Shown here piece by piece: positions 41,962 through 54,116 of a DNA stretch of 60,000 nt. Made by a program: the position numbers and the translations under genes. The stretch comes from Nymphaea colorata (taxonomy: Eukaryota; Streptophyta; Magnoliopsida; Nymphaeales; Nymphaeaceae). How positions within the stretch are numbered: the first letter of the stretch is position 1; every line of letters begins with the position of its first letter. The notes under the pieces were generated by a model. The model worked only from the letters and a program-made list of their open reading frames with translations. It was not told where the DNA came from and searched no databases. The stretch spans positions 18,037,002-18,097,001 of the forward strand of contig NC_045148.1 in the NCBI RefSeq assembly GCF_008831285.2, read 5' to 3'.

Positions 41962-44900
41962 ATGGCAGCGGCATCTTCTTTGGTGAAGCTCGACGCGTCG
42001 TCGTCGCAATGGTTGGGCGTGAGGCCCATCCATCGTCAGTCATTCCGATCCCCCCGACGGGTCTGCGCCTGTATCAGGGCCGCCGGCTCCTACACCGACG
42101 AGCTCGTCAATACCGCGGTGAGCCGTCCTATCACTCTCTCTCTCTCGCGCGCGCTCTTGCTCTCCCCCTGTGACTTCTTCTCCTGTTCGAGCAGAACTCC
42201 AGTCGCTACGCTGATTTCTAGTGGAGAGTGATGATCCGATACTGCTTCGTGAAATTTGGATGATTCCTTCGTTGGAGATCTAGATTTTTTTCCCGCCCTG
42301 AAGAGTTCATCTCTCTCTCTCTCTCTCTCTCTCTGCCTTATTTGTTTGATTTTGTGTTTGTTCGTCACTTTGGCGATGAACCTTCACTGTTTAGGATCGC
42401 TACAGAGCAAAGCGTGATCATATTTTTGCAAGAACACCTTCTTTAAGGGATTTTCTATTATTTCAATGTCCCTGTCGGTTCTTGTTTTCCACGTTATCAT
42501 GGGTTTCGAATCTCTGGTTGGTTACGTGAAACGGCACGTTTTTGAGGAGCTTGTTTTTAATTTTTCATGCGTTGGTGAGCGACCAGATTCTGACATGTTA
42601 GTTTAATTGTAATTCGGAAAAAAATCTGTCTCGTGGGTTTATTTTGTATGAGTAGCTCTCTGTGCTTTGTGTATGCATTTTCTATTCTTCTGCAAATTAT
42701 CATTTCGGTTTGAATTCATTTTGAGGTTGCATTAAAATGAGAAATCCTGTTGTGTCTTTTGAATATTTAAGAGAAACAAGTCAGTCTTTCTGAATAGAGA
42801 TATGTCTCTGTTTTCTTGGTAAGTACACCAAGGTTCCTGTTAGAATCATTTTCGAATTACATTATGTGATTTGTGATACGTCTTCTCAGAAGTAAATATA
42901 ATCTATTTCGCCATGGTAACGATCACGGTTGCCATGAATTTCACTTGTACGTGCATATACAAGCATGGTTTTCCTTGGTCTTTAGCATTCCTCTTAATGG
43001 TCTGTGCCCCTGCGAAATTGTACAGAGTACCATTGCGTCATCTGGACGTGGTATTCTTGCCATAGATGAGTCTAACGCAACTTGTGGAAAACGACTTGCT
43101 TCAATCGGTCTGGAGAATACTGAAGCCAACAGACGGGCTTATAGGCAGCTTCTGCTTACCACTCCCGGACTTGGTGAATATATTTCTGGCGTCATTCTTT
43201 TTGAGGAGACTCTGCACCAGTCTACCACGGATGGCAAAAAGTTTGTGGATTGCTTGCGTGACCAGAAAATTGTGCCAGGAATTAAAGTCGACAAGGTTTG
43301 TTTCGTTAGTCCAGTGACAAATAATTTCTCTTCTTCTGTAGCAATTGTTGCATTTTATGTCGATACGAGCATGTAGTTTGTCTGCAACGCTTCTCTAATT
43401 TTAAGTTTTCAACCCAATTTCAAGGGTTTGGTTCCTCTGCCAGGGTCCAACAATGAATCTTGGTGCCAAGGCTTAGATGGTTTGGCTTCAAGATCTGCTG
43501 AGTATTACAAACAGGGAGCTCGTTTTGCAAAATGGTGATACCAATTGCACATATATGAATCTATTCATTCAGTTAGATGACATTCAATTCAATTGATTAT
43601 CAGTATTTCACTTAATTTGATGAGGAGAGCTCTTTATGTTGGCTTCACCCATCGATGTTTGGTCGTTTCTACCTTTTGGTCTGTTGGGATTTGTAATCAA
43701 ATAAACATATGCAGGCGAACTGTAGTCAGCATTCCATGCGGCCCATCCGCCTTGGCTGTTAAGGAAGCTGCATGGGGACTTGCACGCTATGCTGCTATTT
43801 CTCAGGTACTTCTTAATATTTGTAGCGTTATGCACGTTGATATATATCTGACCACCATAATCATGAGCAATATGGTGAGAAGGTTGCATTCATCTATTAT
43901 GTAGTTTGAAGATTACTTTCACTGATGAAGACTTGGATTTCCATGGGGCGATGAAACCCAGTGGGTTCCTTCATCCCATCCAAAAAGTGAGGAATGTCTA
44001 TGCGTACGTGTTGAAACGAAAAACGAAGTAGGACATTTGAAAGAAAAACATGGTTGTACCATGTAACTACGCGCTTGTAATATTTTTATGCCTTTTTTCT
44101 CTTTTCCTGTTTAGGAAAAGAAGCTTTATCATGAGGAGCACGGTTGTCAGGAGTGCTGCTCTTAGACCTTCTATTTGTCCAAGCTGGGTTAAAACTGTAC
44201 TAAGTTCAAAAGTTTTCTAGATGGAACGAAGAATGTGCTCTATTTTTGTGTCTTAAACATGGTTGTAGTAGACTTCATACAGGAGGCTATCCCTGCCTAA
44301 GATCAGCAGGTATTTCACAGGCAGTATCTAAGTACATCAGGTTCTATATAACTGAAATCACGAGGCAGAAGCTAAAATGGCTACTTGTTCAGTTTTTCTT
44401 TTTTAATTTGAATTCCTGTCCAACTTGCGTCTTTTTTTTTTGGTATCAGGGCTGTTGATTCTGTTCATGGGATAAGACCCTTGAGGCCTTGACGGCCATA
44501 CATACAGACTTGTATTGTGCATTTCAAGAATAAATATTTGAGCTCCATAAATAACTTTTTCACGTCAGGATTCAATGGGCTTCCTCTTGCACTCCTTTTC
44601 TTCCTTCAATTTGGCGATAACTACTTGTTTGCATTGATGTAAATGCAATTGCAGGACAATGGTCTTGTGCCAATTGTGGAACCTGAGATTCTTCTTGATG
44701 GAGATCATTCTATTGACAGAACTCTTGAAGTGGCAGAGCGGGTCTGGAGTGATGTTGTCTATTACCTGGCAGATAACAACGTCTTGTTCGAAGGAATACT
44801 GTTGAAGCCCAGCATGGTAACTCCCGGTGCCGAACACAAGGAGAAGGCATCTCCAGAAACGATCGCCAAATACACACTGATGATGTTGAACAGGAGAATA

Positions 44901-45320
44901 CCACCGGCTGTTCCTGGAATCATGGTACGTTTCCATCGCTCAATTTTCGAGCTTCTACTTGGTAGATCTTCCCCATGGCTTCTTCACCTCTGTACTTTAA
45001 GTTACGTTCTTTCTTATGGACGACTCGATCTCGGCGCACAGTTCTTGTCTGGAGGTCAATCAGAGGTGGAGGCAACGCGTAATTTGAACGCCATGAATCG
45101 GTCGCACAATGCATGGCATGTTTCGTTCTCCTATGCACGCGCTCTGCAAAATTCGGTGTTGAAGACATGGCAGGGCCGGCCGGAAAACGTGGAGGCAGCG
45201 CAGAAGGCTCTCCTGGTGCGGGCCAGGGCCAACTCTTTGGCGCAGCGTGGCCTCTACACCAGCGAGGGGGAGAGCGAGGAAGCCAAGAAGGCAATGTTCG
45301 TGAAGGGCTACACTTACTGA
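41962..45320 (+). CDS. FBA3: Fructose-bisphosphate aldolase, class I, plastid (FBA3-like)
   Basis: Catalyses reversible cleavage of fructose 1,6-bisphosphate into dihydroxyacetone phosphate and glyceraldehyde 3-phosphate (Calvin cycle, plastid glycolysis, starch turnover). Exons: 41962-42117, 43026-43295, 43425-43534, 43715-43805, 44655-44924, 45042-45320. They add up to 1176 bases, giving 391 residues, the usual length of plastid forms. The first 40 or so residues are Ser/Arg-rich and low in acidic residues, as in chloroplast transit peptides. Catalytic signatures: [34 protein letters not shown] and [12 protein letters not shown], where Lys260 is the Schiff-base lysine, then [12 protein letters not shown] and the conserved C-terminal KGYTY. 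The stretches [30 protein letters not shown] and NSVLKTWQG match FBA3 better than the leaf FBA1/FBA2 types, by memory. Intron 1 (42118-43025) contains a (CT)n tract and no gene. Confidence 0.97.
42310..42334. repeat. (CT)n microsatellite in aldolase intron 1
   Basis: CT tract about 190 bp downstream of the exon 1 donor. Such tracts in first introns of plant housekeeping genes can affect expression, but nothing here proves that. Confidence 0.9.
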
Positions 45321-46000
45321 CAACCCCATCTTCTCTTTTCTGACATTTTGAACATTCAAAACATGAAAATTTGTGTAAAAATAAAACTTCTATGGCCGCC
45401 TGAATTTTTTTTTTTTTATAAAACCACCAAGTTTGTCTTCCCTCTCTCTTTTTTTTTTTTTTTATATATATTAGCAGAGCATACTTTGTTTTTCTTGTAA
45501 TAAATAAATCATTTCTAGAATTGGAGGAATGAAAGCATTGTTGGAGGAAAGCATTGCACAAAATTGCTCTATATTGTGTGATTCTCTTGATAATAAGATA
45601 TGGGGTGGCGATATGAAATAAAAGCAATTTCCCCTCATCTAAGATCTGATAATAAACCAACCAATTCAGATTGAACGGCCTTATTTGGAGAAATATTTAG
45701 TGGCTTATATAGTATTCGGGTTCAGACTCGTGAGATCTGATCCGTTATGTGGTGATCTGTCTACTGATGCGTCTGCCACGTGGTGGGCCTTCGACGCGGG
45801 AAGATTCAATTGGGAGCTCTGTTGCGGGTCCCGTTTCTCCTCCCGGTCCGCGCCTTCCTCATAAGCAGCCAAAGTGGCTCCGACTCTCCATTTTTAGCGC
45901 AAGCGCAGACCGAGCAGGAGAGAGAGGAAGAGTGCGCGAGAGAGAATCTCGGCTAGGCCGTCGGCTTTCCTTCTCTTCTCTTGCTGTAGTTGTGAGGGAA
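45321..46000. other. Aldolase 3' UTR and promoter/leader of the methyltransferase gene
   Basis: The aldolase 3' UTR follows 45320; AATAAA-like signals occur at 45380 and around 45500. The methyltransferase promoter lies between about 45650 and 45900, with a TATATAG-type box at 45705. The interval is only 680 bp to the uORF, so the two genes are close head-to-tail neighbours. The minus-strand open frame 44920-45660 is antisense to the aldolase last exon and not a gene. Confidence 0.55.
45705..45712 (+). promoter_or_regulatory. Possible TATA box of the phosphoethanolamine methyltransferase gene
   Basis: TTATATAG lies about 300 bp upstream of the uORF and 550 bp upstream of the main ATG. It implies a long leader. 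The transcription start could also lie further downstream in the GA-rich stretch around 45910-45945, so this is tentative. Confidence 0.35.
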
Positions 46001-46078
46001 ATGCAGCAGAAGGGGAGGACGAACAACAGTAGATCCAGAACCTTCTCCCGGTCTCGCCTCGCCATCGAAGGGTGCTAG
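46001..46078 (+). CDS. Conserved upstream ORF (25 codons) of the PEAMT gene
   Basis: ATG at 46001, stop TAG at 46076-46078, 25 residues. The peptide is strongly basic and Ser/Arg-rich, beginning MQQKGR and ending SRSRLAIEGC. It ends 174 bases before the main ATG (46253) in the same leader. Plant PEAMT (XIPOTL1/NMT1) mRNAs are known to carry a conserved uORF of 25 codons through which phosphocholine represses translation of the main frame. Length, position and basic composition all fit. I infer the same feedback here. A GAA-repeat leader follows immediately. Confidence 0.85.
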   Translation: MQQKGRTNNSRSRTFSRSRLAIEGC

Positions 46079-46096
46079 CACCAGAGCATCGATCCG

Positions 46097-46137
46097 AGGA
46101 AGAAGAAGAAGAAGAAGAAGACGAAGACGAAGAAGAG
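46097..46137 (+). repeat. (GAA)n purine-rich repeat in the PEAMT leader
   Basis: AGAAGAAGAAG-type repeat, partly changed to GACGAAGAC, located between uORF and main ATG. GAA-rich leaders are common in plant 5' UTRs. Confidence 0.9.
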
Positions 46138-46252
46138 GGAAGTGGATAATTTCCTTCTCTTTCCTTACTTTCTGCTCACCGACAAGTAGCAGGGGTTCTT
46201 GAGAAAAGTCCCCGATCCTTCACGCCTTTTGGTCGACGTCCTCCGCTTCAGC

Positions 46253-49200
46253 ATGGCCGCCACAGGTAGCTTTCATCTGATCGTTTTGCCTTATGCTTCT
46301 AGATCTGTATTTTTTAGGGAAACCGCGCATTTTCGTTGATCGTTTCGGTTTTCTGTTCGAAGTGCGACGTATTTGTACTCGTTCATTTGTGTACTTGCTT
46401 GATCGGTTTTCCTTCTTTTTTCGTCTCGTGATCAGGAGAAAGAGAGGTTCAGAAAAGCTACTGGATGGAGCATTCATCGGATCTGACGGTGGAGGCTATG
46501 ATGCTTGACTCCAAGGCCGCGGATCTCGACAAAGAAGAGCGACCTGAGGTCTTCATTTTATCTTCCTTCTTTTTCTGGATTTTTTTTTTCTTATGCTTAT
46601 TGTTTTTACGTTCCGCTTCGATGGATCTATTGGCCATTTGCAAACGTCGAGCGTTTAATTCTGGCTGTCTTTTTCAGCCAGACACCTACGCACACACGCA
46701 CTTGCATGCGCGCAGAAAAGGGGGACTTAAAAATTTTCTAACATGAGATGGCAAACTTGGTAAAGCGGAACCAAGGATTTAGAATAGTCAGTCTCTGGAA
46801 AAGTTAATCTTCTGTTAAAAATCCTACTCTTCGCTTCTTGTGTGTGAATAAATCTTCTAGCTGACATTTCGCACAAAATGTATCGTCTGTTTCTGTGTTA
46901 ACGCAAAAAGTTGAGTGATTCCGTGTTTAGTCGCTACTATGTTTGTCATCTTCTCTGTGTTTCGGATTTGCTCATTGGAGAAACAGAGGCTTTTTGATTG
47001 AAAATCCCTTTAAGTTTCTGTGGTCAATAAGAATCTGATCTTGGAGAACTATGTCGTTCTTTCACGCTGCCTTTGATCTTGTCATAGCACTCAGTTCCGC
47101 AGAATCAATCATAGGCCTATTTTTACTGCTAAAATCTTTGGACTCTTAAGTCTTAACTAGTACATTTTTTTTACTTACGTGGGTTTAGCCTTTCTCTCGG
47201 GTGGTTCTTCTCATTTTGACCTTTAATGCTTCTGCAGGTTACCCTAACTTATAGTTCAGTTTAGTCGCTTCATAGTCTAGCTCAACTTTGTAAAGCCCTC
47301 TTAAGCTGTTAATGTGATCGCTGTTCTCCATTCTCAACCATTTAGGATGCTAATGGATGTGAACTGGATGGAATATGCATGCATCTCTTTCTCTGGTTTG
47401 ACCTTTAATGCTTCTGCGGGTCACCCTAACTTATAATTCAGTTTCCTTCATAGTCTAGCTCAACTTGGCAAAGCCCTCTTAAGCTGTTAATGTGCTCAGT
47501 GCTCACTGTTCTCCATTCTCAACCATTTAGGATGCTAATGGATGTGAACTGGATGGCATATGCATGCATCTCTTTCTCTGATTTGACCTTTAATGCTTCT
47601 GCGGGTCACCCTAACTTATAATTCAGTTTCCTTCATAGTCTAGCTCAACTTTGCAAAGCCCTCTTAAGTGGTTAATGTGCTCAGTGCTCACTGTTCTCCA
47701 TTCTCAACCATTTAGGATGCTAATGGATGTAAACTGGATGGCATATGCATGCATCTCTTGGTTTAAGCCTTTAAGGCCACAAATAGTTAAGCTTTATCAT
47801 GCAATTCATTTGTAATATCTGGGATGCATTCATTGATGAGTGAGAAGCATTCCTAACCGACTTTCAAAATGATATTCCTTTCCTTATCTAAGTCATGCTT
47901 TATATGCTTCAATTTCTTTTTTCTTTCCGCTTATTGCAATAGGCTTAAATTCTTCTGCAGGTGCTATCCCTCCTTCCAAAATTTGAACAAAAGGATGTTC
48001 TTGAGCTAGGAGCAGGAATTGGTCGCTTTACAGGGGAATTAGCAAAAGCAGCTAGATCTGTTACAGCAATAGATTTTATCGAGAGTGTAATTAAGAAGGT
48101 AAATCCTTTCAAATATATATCCCTAATTATTTAGTCTGTTAGGATTTATTGAATGGGATTAATGTTCTGGAACTTGCTCAATTTGGCAGAATGAAAGTGT
48201 TAATGGGCATTTCAAAAATGTCCAATTTATGTGTGCTGATGCTGCATCCCTGGACCTCCAGTTTGCTCCTGAATCATTTGACATAATCTTTTCAAACTGG
48301 CTCCTTATGTATCTATCTGATGAAGAGGTACTGATAAGGCTCTTTTCTTGTTTGTAATTAAGCGAGCTTGAATATGAACTTTGGATATTTTTTAAATAGG
48401 CAAGCTTTGTTGAAAACTTGAAGTAGTTTCAGATTATCCGGATAGACTACTTTGAGAACAGTTTTGGCAATAACTGTTGAAGTTAGCTGCTGAATAAGCC
48501 AGTAGGAAGGACTTGTATGATTGCATCTTTTTTCATGTATCGCCATAAAGTCTTCCAGTTGCAAGTCGTTTAGCATCATTGTCTTAACCTGAAAATGTCT
48601 TTTTAGGCCCACTTCATTTCAGTTATCTGCATGCAGATTAACTGCAACGGTGTCTTACTTTATTTTACAGGAATTGTACTGGTTAAAGTTATCCAACTCA
48701 TAATTGTTAAGTGGAATATAGACAAATAAGGCACTTGAAGGAACTTTCTTTACATTTACACCATCACATGTTTGTGTGTATTCCATGTGTTTGTGCATGT
48801 ATAATTTGCCTTTTGTCTGCAAATCGTCAGCTCAGCTTTACTCGCCCTAGCTGCATGTATACCTTGTATTTAGTGTGTAGATAATCAGGTGAACTGATTG
48901 TACTCTTATTGGGCGCAGGTGGAAGGCTTGGCGCAAAGGATGACCAAATGGCTTAGAGTTGGTGGCTATATTTTCTTCCGAGAGTCATGTTTTCATCAAT
49001 CAGGGGATTCTAAACGGAAAACCAATCCAACACATTATAGAGAGCCACGATTTTACACAAAGGTTTGTTGTTTATGCACATTAAGGTATATGTATAGGGT
49101 AGTTTTCTACGATATAGGGAATTATGGGGTGCTTGCATTGTTTTTAGTTGCAGCTATTCTTTTTCTCCTTTCATAGTTTAGGTTTCTGCTTGTCTTCTTT

Positions 49201-51809
49201 CACTCATAGGATGGAGATTCTTCATCGGTTTCTAGATGTAAATGCAGCTGGACATATACATGGTCTTCTTAGCCTGTTTGCTATTATTGGATTGAGGTTG
49301 TCATAAATCTAGATGGTCAACCAAGGGCTTATTGGGTTCTTCTTCTGGTAGTATGCATCAAACCTGACATTGAAAATGTTATGCAGGCCTTTAAAGAATG
49401 TCATTGGCATGATGGTAATCATAGTTCCTTTGAGCTTTTCCTCCTCAGCTTCAAATGTGTCAGTGCATATGTGAGAAACAAGAGGAACCAGAACCAGGTC
49501 ATATTCTATTTTGTGATTTGTTTTCTGATGAATTATCTGGTCCTTAAATTGAAAATTAATAAATGGTTATTTAAACAATTCAGATTTGCTGGGTCTGGCA
49601 GAAGGTTAGATCAACTGAAGATAAAGGTTTTCAAAGATTCTTAGACAATGTGCAATATAAACCTAGTGGTATATTGCGATATGAACGTGTATTTGGAGAA
49701 GGGTTTGTGAGCACAGGAGGACTGGGTGAGTACATTTGCCAATGCTATTTTATTTGGAAGAGATTACACATATAATTATGCTTTTGGAATGAGTTCCTGA
49801 ACTATTTGTAGCTTGTGTATCCTTCCCTGCTTATGACTGGTACTTTCAGAATTCAGGGCGGTGGCTAGTTCTTGTGGTGTTGCATGCTTCAATCCAAAGA
49901 TTATATTTATGCTTCTCATGTTGTTTTTCTTCTGAACCTAACTGTACTCTTATGCTGCTGGTCATGAATGCCACATAACTTCTTCCATGTTTGAACTAAA
50001 GACTTGTGTTTGTTAACATGCAGTTTCAGTTATAAAACTTTTCGTTTTAAGTCCCTGAAGTGGTTTACTGTAATGTGGTGTTAGGCATCTCCAATCAGGT
50101 ACCCACCACATTTCAGAATTGTTGCCTATGCTGCAGGTGGCTGATTTTCATGCTTACTTGATCTGAATACTATCTGGACACAGATGCCATTGCTTTAATT
50201 TTCACATATCCTGGCAAGAAAATAAATTGGGTTTTCACTTGCTTAATGATGTGGTCTTCCTTGTACAATTCTTCTCGCTTGTGTAGCCTTTTTATGAGTT
50301 CTTTCTGAAAATTTTTGCAGATACCACAAAGGAGTTTGTCTCCAAACTAGACCTGAAGCCTGGGCAGAAAGTTCTTGATGTGGGTTGTGGGATTGGTGGA
50401 GGTGACTTTTATATGGCAGAAAACTATGATGTTGATGTTGTGGGTATCGATCTTTCCATAAATATGGTATCCTTTGCCCTTGAGCGTGCAATTGGCCGGA
50501 AGTGCGGTGTGGAATTTGAGGTGGTTGACTGCACAAAGAAGACATATCCTGATGGAATGTTTGATGTGATATACAGCCGTGATACAATTCTCCATATACA
50601 TGTATATCTATCAGCCTAAGATTTTGTACTTCATTGTCCTTTTCTGGGTTAACTGCTTGACTTAAATATTTTTTCTTTAGGTCAAATTTCATTTTCCTTC
50701 GTTGCTATCCTTATATGCTGTTTTATTTGTTTGGCTATGAGGTTCTTAGAAGCTCATCTGCATATGCATTTTTATTGCATGATTCTTTGTTAAAATTCTA
50801 TGCATGTCGATGTTAGAAAGGTTCTTTTGCATGCTTTACTATCCTCTATTTTCGTCCATTTTGGTTTTAGAGTGAAGGTGACGTGGTAGTTAGTAAATGT
50901 TACTTGCTTGTGCTTGATCAGGACTGTCTGCAGCAGCTATTATCTTGGATTGTACTGACACTCTATCCGCATCTATTTTTTGTTTAACAGGATGAAAAAT
51001 GTTAAGTACTTGAAGTTTTGCATTGTTTTTTGCATGTCACCTATATTTGCTTTTGTGTCGTATTTCAGTTCAGAATACTATGGTTTTTCTACTATTACTT
51101 CCACTCATGCTGAAAGAAGGGTGTCTTTGTTCAGGATAAGCCCACGTTGTTTCAAAATTTCTTCAAGTGGTTGAAACCAGGTGGTGTGGTTCTAATCAGC
51201 GATTACTGTAAGAGCCCCAAAGAACCATCACTGGAATTTAAAGAGTATATCAAGCAACGAGGATATGATTTACACCATGTAGAGGGTTATGGTCAGGTAT
51301 TCGAGTTAAAATTCATCTTTTGTTTGCAATTTTCTTGTTGCTTTTGTGTATAATTACTTTGGAACTCATTTTTCAAATACACAGATGCTAAGAGATGCCG
51401 GTTTTGCTGACGTTTTAGCAGAAGATAGGACAGATCAGGTTTGTATGATGAATTTGTTTCATTAGTTTATTTTAAACCCATTTCTTCCTGATTGTGATAT
51501 ATCGAGGGACACCTGCGTGCGGGTTTTTTTTTTTTTTTTATTCTGCATGGTGCAGTTTATTAAAGTGTTGCAGAAAGAGTTAGATGCCGTTAAGAAAGAG
51601 AGGGATAACTTCATCCGCGACTTCTCAGAGGTGGGTTGCACATTCAGTCCTGCTCGTTCTGAATCAAATTGTTTCTGTACTTTCCTCTTCACGCGATAGT
51701 ATCATATGTGCAGGAAGATTACCATGAGATAGTTGATGGGTGGGAGAAGAAGCTGAAGAGGAGCTCCTCTGGTGAGCAGAGGTGGGGCCTTTTCATTGCG
51801 AGGAAATGA
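46253..51809 (+). CDS. NMT1: Phosphoethanolamine N-methyltransferase (PEAMT)
   Basis: Cytosolic S-adenosylmethionine-dependent enzyme making phosphocholine by three successive methylations of phosphoethanolamine; it feeds phosphatidylcholine (and, in some plants, glycine betaine) synthesis. Exons: 46253-46265, 46436-46548, 47961-48098, 48190-48327, 48919-49062, 49387-49497, 49584-49725, 50321-50601, 51135-51296, 51385-51438, 51556-51630, 51714-51809. They total 1467 bases, giving 488 residues, near the usual 490. Plant PEAMTs have two tandem methyltransferase domains and both are here. The first has [16 protein letters not shown] (about 55-70) and [11 protein letters not shown]; the second has [16 protein letters not shown] (about 284-299) and [15 protein letters not shown]. 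The first coding exon is only 13 bases (MAAT plus one base). Intron 2 (46549-47960) contains a tandem array. The gene is preceded by a conserved uORF, so translational control by phosphocholine is likely. Confidence 0.97.
47210..47766. repeat. Three-copy tandem array, about 183-bp unit, in PEAMT intron 2
   Basis: Units begin with GACCTTTAATGCTTCTGC at 47218, 47400 and 47585 (spacing 182 and 185). Each contains ACCCTAACTTATA, CATAGTCTAGCTCAACTT, AAGCCCTCTTAAG and ends with CATTTAGGATGCTAATGGATG plus ATATGCATGCATCTCTT. Copies 2 and 3 are more alike than either is to copy 1, suggesting stepwise duplication. Confidence 0.9.
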
Positions 51810-54110
51810 ATCCAAGCCAGGTTATTCAGGCTTCTAGTAGTTAGTTGATAGGAGTTTTGCTCTCTTAAGGATCCTTTGAGCTTCGAGATGCATCCTTCTT
51901 AGTCTTGTGTTATCGTAGAATTAAATTTCTGATGCAAATTTTAAACTTCCAGCCACCTCTAGTTAGTCTGTGTGACGGGAAATGTACTGTGATTTTGGGC
52001 CTTTTGGCTATTCTCTGTTCTCTATAGGTACTTGGTTTTAACTATATCTCATTATTGTTACTTTCTAGTTTAAGTAATCCGTTTTCTTAAAGATTGTCAC
52101 TTGTGACCCCGTAAACGCAATTGCTTCCGTCATCACTCAACCGTGAACTAAACGGTTTTTTTTCTTTTGTTTAAATATCCACCTTTTGACAGCCAGGCCG
52201 AGAAAGACGCTTGCGCTCTGTGGTAGCAGGTATGGTCCTATAGATGCCGATGTTTTATCTTGCAATTACAAATATAACCTCAATTTTCATTATTTCGAAC
52301 GAGTAATTAAAACACTCGTCGTCTAATGTGTAAAACGCTTGTATCACCCCTTCTGCTCTGGGCTCTTGGACCTTTCCGCTATGTTGCGGCGCAGCAGTAG
52401 TAAGAGATTCACACTTATTGGCTTCTAGTTTGTAATGCGTCATGAAATGTTTAATATTCACAAGTCATGCTAGGATAAAATTCTTGCGGCAACTTTGGAT
52501 GTTGTCGATTGAAGAGATGACTCGATGTTTCGACGGGCGAAGTCAGAGAAGTCTGGTTAAGAGGCACTAGATATAAAATTTTAAATTCTAAGGGTATTAA
52601 TATGTAAATGGGAAAAATTACTTGGAAATATCACTATAAAAATAATAAACTTTTTAGGGTCCACGTGGGTAAATTGTCCACACCTGCCTCCACCCCTGAG
52701 TTTAGAGCAGACACCTGCCTCCACCCTTAAGTTCCACCCGAGTTTAGAGCAGTCAATTTCTCTGTGCATTAAAGACAATTAATAGCACTAACAAAGTACA
52801 GAAGCAATCTTTAGCCTAAAGGGGTGTAGCTAATAGAAATCTTTAGCCTAAAACGGTGGAGCATCTTAGAGCCTGGTGCCTAGGCAGCACTTGGCCTAAA
52901 AGGTGTCTAAAAGTCCCGTTGCAATGTTTCTTAGTTATTTTAATTCTAAAATATTTGTTTTATGATTTATGTATTAAGTTTGCATGCTAGCAAGTTAGGA
53001 TTAGTTTATGATTTATGTGTTAAGTTTGCATGCTAGCAAGTTAGGATTAGTCAAAATCAACATATAAAATAACAACATAAAATGGTTAATGCACTGACAA
53101 ATAGTGAAATGCTTGGCTATAATTGGTTCTGGTCAAATGCATTGACAAATAGGTTTAGGTTTTTCAAGTTGTAATTGACAAACAGTGAAATGCCAGGCTC
53201 TAGTTGGTTCTGATCAAAAGGCAAAAGCTAGGCTTTCAACAGTTTTTTGTTTATGGACATTAGTTTATCAAAACAATTAACGATACAGACAGGATTGCAT
53301 TCAATGTATTGAGAGATAGAAGAAGAAATCAGTTACCAAAATTGATAGAATTGCATTCAAAGTATGGAGAGTTAGAAGAAGAAACCAGTTACCATAAAAG
53401 CTTTCACTGCTGTAACAAGTTACAATATATACACAAACAAATATGTAATTCATAGATAAGTACTGGTAGAACACACAAAAAAACACTTTGAAACACATAA
53501 TGCACACAGTAAACACTTTGAAAACACACAACAAACACTTTTGAAAAACAAATTCAGCTACAAAATCGGTTTTCTTAAGAAAGGAAGGTGAAAAGTCATT
53601 CCATAGACTAGGCCTACTCGTGCCTAGTCTAGCCCAGGCACTAACACCAAACCCCTCACCTAAGTCAGGTCATGGACTTAGGTGAGGGCTGTGGACTCAT
53701 GCTTAGTACGACTAAGCATCGCCTAGTTGACACCTTAACAACTAAGTGTAATATAGCTAGCTGAGCAGACAGTTGTGTAGAAGGTGCATTGTTGGTTTGA
53801 TTTTTGTGAGTGCGATTCATATGGATTATAAACAGTGGGATTGCCACATTTATCACACACTTTAGTTGGTATGTGCATAGTACCCGCCCACGTCTCAACA
53901 CAACCAAAGACCTTCTTCATTTCTCTCCTTTTTAATTAGTCAACCAAACAAAGGAGAGATTGCTCAATCCCTCCCTTTCCTTCCCTTTCCCTCCAACCAA
54001 ACAGGGTGTAGGGATAGGGGGAAGGGAGGGTTATTCAAATGTTTTTTTTTTGGGTTGGGTTTTCAATGGATATGTAGTGACCTTTGTACAGAAAAGATAA
54101 TCGTGATTCA
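51810..54110. other. Intergenic DNA downstream of PEAMT with repeat cluster
   Basis: PEAMT 3' UTR follows 51809. No further gene recognised. Local duplications: CACCTGCCTCCACCC units (52680-52745), a 47-bp tandem duplication (52958-53050), a repeat with ACAAATAGTGAAATGC (53096-53195) and a pair of about 57 bp (53290-53395). CCTCACCTAAGTC and GGACTTAGGTGAGG form a perfect short hairpin near 53655-53690. A minus-strand frame at 53735-53920 contains CDKCGNPTVYN, suggestive of a Cys pair, but it is short and unassigned. Confidence 0.5.
52958..53050. repeat. 47-bp tandem duplication
   Basis: TTTATGATTTATGTATTAAG and TTTATGATTTATGTGTTAAG each lead into GTTTGCATGCTAGCAAGTTA and GGATTAGT. The two copies differ at one visible position, so the duplication is probably young. 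Confidence 0.85.
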
Positions 54111-54116
54111 TCATTT

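Noticed and set aside
41493-42043. Two minus-strand frames overlapping the aldolase start (178 and 113 codons)
   Set aside because: They are antisense to the aldolase promoter and transit-peptide exon, overlap each other in different frames and have no family motif.
44920-45660. 246-codon open frame antisense to the aldolase
   Set aside because: It covers the aldolase last exon on the opposite strand, its sequence is the complement shadow of a conserved coding region, and it shows no motif of its own.
53735-53920. Short minus-strand frame with CDKCGNP as a zinc-finger protein
   Set aside because: Only one Cys pair, about 60 codons, no flanking exons that extend it; too weak to call a gene.
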